Source of the DNA: Trichaptum fuscoviolaceum
Lineage: Eukaryota > Basidiomycota > Agaricomycetes > Hymenochaetales > Trichaptaceae
Assembly: GCA_910574455.1 (NCBI GenBank)
Contig: CAJSYZ010000003.1
Location: 124,001 to 188,000, forward strand
Reading direction: 5' to 3'
Length of the DNA: 64,000 bases
The stretch's first letter is position 1, and each line of letters starts with the position of its first letter. The notes under the pieces were generated by a model that did no database searches, was not told where the DNA came from, and saw only the letters and a program-made list of their open reading frames with translations. The position numbers and the translations under genes are program-made. Below, piece after piece: positions 56,471-64,000 of the stretch.

Positions 56471-57015
56471 TGTTATGCATCAAGCATACGGACCATGTTT
56501 ACCTTTGTTTACCTCACGTAACCCGATTAGGCTACGCTTACCTTTGTCTCTCGGACTTTACCATTTAACCTTTTTACCTTTAACCTTCGGTGCCCCAGGT
56601 AGCCCCCTTTTACTGCCTCTTTGTTTCCTTTGCCCCTTCGCTTTACCATAGCCCCAGTTAGCCCTACGTAGCCCCAGTTAGCCCCATTTCCCCTGTTTCA
56701 CAGTTAGCCCTAGTTAGCCCCAGTTAGCCCCAGTTAGCCCCAGTTAGCCCCAGCTAGCCCCAGAAGCGCGTTCTATTTATGTTTCTCCCTCTGTAGTATA
56801 TAAACCCCTGTACATAGGCCTTTGGATGACACTTAAGTCAATCCTCCTATAGTCTTTCACAACATCGTGCCAAAGACTCTGTTCACCCACGACTTCCGAG
56901 CTTAAGAGAGCCTCGTTAAAGCGCCCACTCTTATCTCACCACTTGTTTGTTCACAAACAACGCTTTTGTCACTTATCATTTCCGTGATAAGTCTTCCGAA
57001 GCCGTGAACGTAACA
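56471..57015 (+). repeat. 5' LTR of copy B
   Basis: 545 bp, with the same tandem 10-mers and TATATAAA as copy A. Confidence 0.92.
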
Positions 57016-59594
57016 ATTAGGATTGACTTCTTTCCATAACCTGGAAAGCAGCCAAGACTATTGCACTTGACTCCACTTTCCACCATCGGAATTAAACAAT
57101 CCACCCTACAAGAACTAATCCGGAATACTTTCAAAGTAAGTGAACAACTGGCCATTGATTGCTAACCTTTCAAAGTAGGAAAGAAAGAACTTGAACGACA
57201 TACGATTGACACATAACTTGTGTTGTGTATTCAACTACACAGACGCTCGAAACAGACCCAAAGCATTAAGCAGGTTCACGCCCAGAATTAACGGTCCTTG
57301 TTACATTAAGGTTGGTGTAAGCGGGATTTGAGGTTCGCGACCCGATCAGAAAGCAGAGCCAGCCCAGGTAACTTGAAGAGAAGAAAGCAAGCAGAGGAAC
57401 GGTCCGATCCACCTAGTGAAACTGCTAGACGCATATAGCGAAGATCCAGAGAGACATTAGCTTCACTCGTTGACGACAGAAATACCGGTGAACACAACAG
57501 GAAGTTGTTATCCAGCGAACCGAAGTAACATACCGGACGAGCACTCGAGAAGAGAGTTAGGAGAACCCACTCGTGTTGTAACAACAAGTAGCTCAAGGGA
57601 AGAGATCACCCAAGGAAGTGCCCAACCTGAAGGTCTTAATACGAGTCGCCAATCATACGGAAAGATTGTTGGAAGACGTGCAGGAGATTTTTATCTTCGA
57701 CCCCATCCGCATCACAGACATCCCCACCAACACTACCCCACCCCACACCCCATCTGAACTCGAACTATCTGATACAGAGCAGACAACAAGAGCAGAACCC
57801 CCATCCGAAGCTCGAGAAAGCATAGTAACCAATCCATTTGTTACTTCGTACCCAGCCCCTCGACTCGGACAAGAATTCACAAGGGAAACCTATCTTAGCT
57901 CAGCATCATCTAACTTCGAAGATCCTCAATACTATTGGACAAGCGAAATAGGAACACATAACAGGCAATTACCACCTGTAACACCTGTTACTCAAAGGAT
58001 CCAGGAACAGCATACACCCCCTCCCCCTCCGATCAAACAAGAGATCAAACGCGAAGGAACTCCCATCCCCCTTCTAGGTTCACCTATCCAGCTTGACACA
58101 CCTACCCCTGGACCATTCCAATCCCAGCTCAGAAGGATCAGAAGAAGACTTAGTAGCTCTATTTATCAACCAAATAGGCAACCTGGCGGATCTAATCATC
58201 CCCAGAACTAGTCGACTTCACCCTATCCAACCCGGTGTATCAGACGAAACAGAAATTGCAGAGAACTTTAGACTTCTGAAACTCAACGGACTAGATCAAC
58301 GAATCAAGAAAAGCTACGACGGAGATTCAGTAATCACATCATTGGCATTTCTTATCCGAAACCGTCGATTCCCCACCAATTGGAAACTAAGGGTAGACTT
58401 AATTTGGACAGAAGGACGAGCCTACGTTGGAAGCAACCAAGCCCTTCGAAACGATCTTATATACGCAGCACACATCCATCCAGAAACCAACTATCATTAC
58501 ACAGTCCAAACCACTAGGGAACATCTAGATTACGTTTGCTATTGGCCTGACGTTGAAGAAGACGTTCAAACCTATATCAATCGCTGCGGTTGTCAACCTA
58601 GCCTATCCCCAAGTGACATTCCACTCATTTCACCTCCGAACCGTCCCATTCGACAAGCCACCCCTATTCCCCCAGTACCCCCGATTCCGGCACAGTATCA
58701 GACAAACGGAATCCAAACTACTGATTAGACACTCTGGCACCTCGATCACAACTACCGGACACCCCTCACCTTGACACCTCGTTCGAATCACTACCTCCCT
58801 ACCCCCCGGAAAATTCATACTTCGACTACTCGGAACGTTGTTGGTATAGAGCTCGAGGATTTCATTCCGAATACATCTACTTCAGCAAGCAAGGAAGAGA
58901 GTGGAAAGCTATTCCAAAAAGATATCGACACCACCCCGGAGAATTTTACCGCAGATACAACACAAATTATCAAGCAGTTGACCCGGAAGACGCTGAGGAA
59001 CGTTACCAAGAGTTACACGGACTAAATCAACCCCAGTCCAGACCATCCCCTCTTACTCTTACCCACTTACTCCCCCCTTCACCGCTTGACACAAACACTT
59101 CACAATCTACCGCATTAACTGCAGCCACATCCCCAGTTGCACCCCCAAGTACCCCACCTCCTACCACCCAACCCGACCCCAATACTCCCCGACCTTCTAC
59201 GCACTTACCCAAGGAAGAAACTTCCCCAGTTGCTCATCCTTTACTCGCAAGCCCCACCCGGCATAGACACAGCCAATCGCTTGCAGGACCCTCCATCTTA
59301 GGCACGGACAAACCTAAAGTTGACGTTGAAATTGAGCAATCCAAGCGATCAGTCAAGTCTCTAACAGATCGACTCGAAGCCCTCAAGCTTAGAGGAGTAA
59401 CAGATACACCCCCATCTGTAGACAAAGGAAAAGCACCAGAAAGACCTCCGAAGCAGGAAGAAGAACCTCCAAAGAAGGAAGAAGACAAATTAGACTACGT
59501 CGATCCCTTCGACCCTGACTACAAACCCAAAAAGTCTAATTCTCCGACCCCTGAACCGCCACCACCACCGCCACCTCCACCTCCATCGCCACCA
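57016..59594 (+). other. Leader of copy B with ATG-less ORFs
   Basis: Same layout as 34981-37557: Pro-rich frame to 58211, H2C2-like frame about 58093-58728, then the open upstream gag frame from about 58733, which is uninterrupted here, unlike in copy A. Confidence 0.5.
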
Positions 59595-60761
59595 ATGGGA
59601 ACTTCTGGAGGAGCAGCCAACACATCCGGACCCCCGGACAAAATCGAAGAACGTAGAAATGGAGCCAATAAACCATTCAACTTCGATGGCAGTCGCAAGG
59701 ATGCTAGACGATGGCTCGATCTCATGGAGAATTACATCATTCTCACACCCGGTTACACGACAGATGAAGACAAGGTTCGACTTGCAGCCACATTCTGCAA
59801 CCTAGGATCAGCTGGTACCTTCATAAACAGCATCATCACCAAAGGAAACAAGAAACTAGCCGACGGAAAACCATGGGATTATACTTGGGCAAAATTCAAG
59901 AAAGATTTTCGTGAACACTTCATATCTGCAGACTACATTGCAGACGCATATGAGGAACTTATGAAACTCAAGCAAACCCCTGGCATGCGCACGGATCAAT
60001 ATGTCTATGAATTCCAACGACTAGCTTATGATGCAGGAATCGAAGACACCACAGTTCTCACCAATCTGTTCAAGAAAGGCCTTCCAATTTCGATCCAAAG
60101 GGAACTGATCCGAATTGAAGACAATATGGCAAAGGACACAGCAGGCAAACCCCTCATGGACCCATACTACGAGAATGCCCTCAAATTTGGTCTACAATAC
60201 GAAAGGATGAATCCCCCTCATCAACAGAAACCTTCACAATTCTTTAGGAAAAAGTACAGCTATCCGAAACGCCGATTCAATCGCAGATATCGAATTCATG
60301 AAATGGAAGTTGACTCCGACCCGGAACCGGAATCGGAACCTTCACTCGAAGACAAGATGGAAGAATTCAATATCAATGCTATGTATTTCAACAAACTCAC
60401 CCCAGAGAAGCAGAAGGAAGCTAGAGACAAAGGTCTTTGTTTCTATTGCGAAAAACCCGGTCATATGGCGAACAAATGTCCCAAACGCCCATCTCGTCCC
60501 AGGAACTCTTTCAAACCTAGAGGAAAACCCCAAGGACGCTTCCCAGGTGCTAAACGCAGATTCAAGCCCCGAATCAATGCAATGGAAGTGGATGACGATG
60601 ACTATGATGAAACGGACACCCTGGAAGACAAGGCATATCAGATCAACGAGATTATCACCAGTCTTGATGATCAGTCTCGAGAGGAACTATTCAACACTTT
60701 GGACGAACTTGACAATGAAGATTTCGATGAATATGGCAACTACGATGCTGCAAATTTTTGA
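59595..60761 (+). CDS. gag: Gag of Gypsy copy B
   Basis: 388 residues, identical to copy A apart from one Ile missing in a short repeat (INSIITK against INSIIITK). CCHC knuckle CFYCEKPGHMANKC is present. The stop again follows A AAT TTT. Confidence 0.9.
   Translation: MGTSGGAANTSGPPDKIEERRNGANKPFNFDGSRKDARRWLDLMENYIILTPGYTTDEDKVRLAATFCNLGSAGTFINSIITKGNKKLADGKPWDYTWAKFKKDFREHFISADYIADAYEELMKLKQTPGMRTDQYVYEFQRLAYDAGIEDTTVLTNLFKKGLPISIQRELIRIEDNMAKDTAGKPLMDPYYENALKFGLQYERMNPPHQQKPSQFFRKKYSYPKRRFNRRYRIHEMEVDSDPEPESEPSLEDKMEEFNINAMYFNKLTPEKQKEARDKGLCFYCEKPGHMANKCPKRPSRPRNSFKPRGKPQGRFPGAKRRFKPRINAMEVDDDDYDETDTLEDKAYQINEIITSLDDQSREELFNTLDELDNEDFDEYGNYDAANF
60752..60758 (+). promoter_or_regulatory. 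Predicted -1 frameshift site, gag-pol (copy B)
   Basis: Same A AAT TTT heptamer before TGA as at 38718-38724; pol continues in the -1 frame for 836 codons. Confidence 0.7.
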
Positions 60762-63700
60762 ACAGCTCAGAGTTGGTTAACCCGGTTCAACTCAACACTG
60801 TTGTTCTAAATGGCAACATCTCATCATTTCGAATCCCGGTCAAATTACTCGTTAACGGACGCCTCATCACTATCAATGCCCTTCTTGACACTGGAGCACA
60901 ACTGAACTTTATCAACTCGGACTTAGTTGATAAGCTCAACATCAAAATGCATAAACTTGATAAAGCTTTACAAGTTAGCAATGCTGATGGAACTCTGAAC
61001 AAGAATGGAACAGTTTCAGAACGGATTCGATTGAATCTCACCCACCCTCATTCAACCTCGACAATCTTTTACCGGACACACATTCCAAGCGACGATGTTA
61101 TTCTAGGACTACCTTGGTTCAAGCAGGCAAAGCCCCAGATTAACTGGAATGATGACACAATCACTATCAACAAGATCACTGTCTCTACTCGACTCGAACA
61201 GCAAAACCAAAAGCCAAAGGAGAAACTTAATATTCCAGACGAATATTTGGAATATGCGGACATCTTCTCAGAGAATGAAATCCAAACCTACCCCCCTGCC
61301 CGACCCTATGATATGGAGATCAAAACGTTACCAAGTTTTGTGCCGAAAATTCACAAACCGTACCCGGTCCCATACCATCAACAACCAATTCTCACTACGT
61401 TAATTGACGACTTGCTCAACAAAGGATTTATCAAGGAATCTAACTCCCCAATGGCATCACCTTTCTTCTTTATTGATAAGAAAGATGGAACACTCCGACC
61501 AGTACAGGACTACCGATACCTTAACTCGCATACAGTCAAAGATGCATATCCTATGCCGAACTCGCAGCAACTACTCGATCAACTCCGAGGATCCAAATAC
61601 TTCACTACCCTCGATATCCGACAAGGTTATCACAACATTCGCATCAAGGAATCTGATCAATGGAAAGCAGCCTTTGTATGCAACAGGAAACTCTACCATC
61701 CAACCGTTATGTTTTTCGGTCTATGCAACTCACCTGCGGTTTTTCAACGCTTCATGAATGATATTCTAGCGGAGCAAATACGCCAGAACAAGGTCATTGT
61801 CTACATGGACGACCTACTCATTCATGCCCCGACTCTCAAGCAGCTCATTGAAAACACCAAAGAAGTTTTTCAAATCCTAAAGGACAATCAACTCTACGTC
61901 AAACCAGCGAAATGCCGATTTCACCAACTCGAAGTACCATTTCTCGGTTACATTATTTCGGAATCGAAGATCAAGACAGACCCCTCCAAGATACAAGGAA
62001 TACTTGACTGGACCACTCCGAAATGTCTCAAGGACGTCAGATCATTTACAGGTTTTACCAACTTCTATCGCAGATTCATTCCAAACTATGCCACTATATG
62101 CCGACCACTCGATCAACTTAAACGGAAGGACACACCTTTTGTCTGGACAGACAAATGTGAAAAGGCTTTTCAGACGCTCAAGAAACTCTTTTCGAAGGAA
62201 CCCCTCCTTATGCAACCCGACCCACACAAACCATTCTATCTTGAAACGGACGCCTCAGCCGTAGCTACCGGCGCAGCACTACGCCAACATGACGAAAACG
62301 GTCAACTCAAACCCATAGGTTATATCTCTCAAGCTCTCAACCCGACGCAACGCAACTGGCAAATATATGACAGAGAATTATTTGCTATTATTCGAGCACT
62401 CCAAATGTGGAGACACTATCTACTTGGAAGCCCGCATACAGTTACGATTCATTGCGACCACAAGAATCTGACTTATTGGAGACAACCCCAACGCTTGACC
62501 CCTCGACAAGCTCGATGGCAGAATGAACTCTCAAGATACAATTACAAGATACAGGCCATACCAGGAAAACACATGATCCAATCCGATGCCCTATCCCGAC
62601 GTGCGGACCATTTTAAAACGGAAGGAGAACTTAGCAACGAAGTTACACTTCTACCAGGGAAAGTTTTTCTCAAAGAAATGGAACTCCTAGCCACTCGAAT
62701 TGAAGAAGCCGAAGAAGATGACAGGAACATCATCGATGTCGATGACCTTCACCTCCAAATACGCAAAGAAACTGGAGATATTCAGGAAGCGATGAGCCTT
62801 CTACAGAAAGAATTACCACTCACCAAACCCAAAATGACCGACTTCACAATCAAGGATCAACTGGTACACTTCAGGAACAAGATCTATGTGCCAAGGAACA
62901 CGGAAATCATGCGCAACCTCTTACGACTATATCATGACTTACCGACTCGAAACCACCCTGGAGTAGCGAATACAATGGAACAAATTCGACGAACATATTA
63001 CTGGCCAAGAATGCAACAGTTCGTGACGAAATACATCCAAGGATGTGCTATCTGTCAACAGATGAAGATCAACCACCACCCTCTTGTACCTCCACTCAAC
63101 CCGATCATCGCAGATAAAGACACTTACCCGTTTGCAACCGTCAACATCGATTTCATCACAGACCTCCCAGAATCTGATGGATTCGACAGCGCATATGTGT
63201 TATTGTGGACCATGACTGCACCAAGGCGATTGTACTCACTCCATGCACCAAGACGATCACTGCACTAGACACTGCACAACTGTACTTCGATAATGTGTAC
63301 AGACGATTCGGATTACCAAGGAAAATAATCTCGGATCGAGGACCACAGTTTGCATCTATGGTGTTCAGACAGCTATGCCAATTGCTTCACATCAAGCAGG
63401 CAATGTCTACAGCATATCACCCACAGACTGATGGACAAGCAGAGCGCAGCAATCAGGAGATTGAAGCATACTTCAGGATCTATGCAGCAAATCACCCCCA
63501 CCTCTGGAGCAAATACATCCCCCTCATGGAATTCACACACAACAATCGGAAACATTCAACCACGGAACAGACCCCCTTTCGACTACTAATGGGATATGAT
63601 CCAACATCATTCCCCTCGGAAAAATCGGAACTTGATAGCAACATTCCGACTCTCAAGAATCGACTATCAAAGATACTAGAAACTCCGAAATGACGCAGAA

Positions 63701-64000
63701 GCAGCTCTAACTCTCGCACAGGAATATCAACGCGAAGCTCAATCTACCCAATTCAAGCCACTATACATTGGACAATCTGTATGGTTAGAAGCAAGGAACC
63801 TCCGAAGAACCGGACTACCCTCAAAGTTTCAATCAAAACGCGAAGGACCCTTCGTTATCAAGCGAAAACTCAGGGATAATGTCTATGAACTCGAACTGCC
63901 TAGAACTTGGAAGATTCACCCTGTATTCCACGCCTCCCTTCTAACTCCCAACACCGAGACAGTAGAACATGGGCCAGCCTATTCAAAACCTCCACCTGAC
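60758..64000 (+). CDS. pol: Pol of Gypsy copy B (partial, integrase frameshifted)
   Basis: Protease, RT (YMDDLLIHA) and RNase H are uninterrupted, with YPMPNSQQLLDQL where copy A is shifted. A 2-nt gc insertion at about 63190 breaks the integrase just after its first catalytic Asp (VNIDFITDL), and an extra A near 63681 breaks the C-terminal part. The reading frames after these points match copy A to the window end, before the chromodomain. Confidence 0.88.

Larger units (their letters stand above)
56471..64000 (+). mobile_element. Chromodomain Gypsy retrotransposon, copy B (partial)
   Basis: Same family as copy A, nearly identical over its length, running off the window in the last part of pol. 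The 5' LTR (56471-57015, 545 bp) differs by two missing T and one C/A change. RT is intact here, but the integrase has two frameshifts. No 3' LTR or target duplication can be checked. Confidence 0.92.

Overview
The window looks like nuclear DNA of a basidiomycete fungus, probably an agaricomycete. Genes are cut by many 49-60 bp GT-AG introns, the retroelements are fungal types (a Tad1-like LINE and chromodomain Gypsy elements), and one protein belongs to the DUF6589 family that is abundant in mushroom-forming fungi. I saw no bacterial-type operon, rRNA, tRNA or CRISPR array.

Backbone: a head-to-tail array of about 9.2-kb units, at least three of them (unit 1 about 1-9179, unit 2 about 9180-26398, unit 3 from 26399). 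Each unit carries one minus-strand, many-exon gene for a four-helix membrane protein of unknown function (257-4413, 9412-13576, 26715-30934) plus a spacer with little convincing coding. Removing all insertions brings the unit spacing back to 9.16 and 9.21 kb.

Insertions: (1) A 1.5-kb TIR element with an 8-bp target duplication (14552-16057) carries a decayed, captured TFIIB gene fragment. (2) A 746-bp foldback element with two 252-bp arms and a 9-bp target duplication (17570-24080) has a 5.76-kb Tad1-like LINE (17657-23412) inside its left arm. (3) A 23.6-kb composite (31853-55493) is, once emptied, a 5.9-kb DNA transposon with 117-bp TIRs. It encodes a RecQ-like helicase on the plus strand and a DUF6589 protein on the minus strand, converging. 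Each gene is split by a full-length LTR retrotransposon with an exact 5-bp target duplication (34434-45474 in the helicase, 47345-54049 in the DUF6589 gene). (4) A second copy of the first retrotransposon enters the unit 3 spacer at 56471 and runs off the window end.

The best candidate for an undescribed system is the DUF6589 + RecQ transposon. The DUF6589 protein is the only plausible transposase and the helicase its likely partner. Other notable points are a -1 frameshift heptamer at the gag stop of the Gypsy element, extra overlapping ORFs downstream of its pol, an integrase-zinc-finger-like relic in its leader, and the TFIIB capture.
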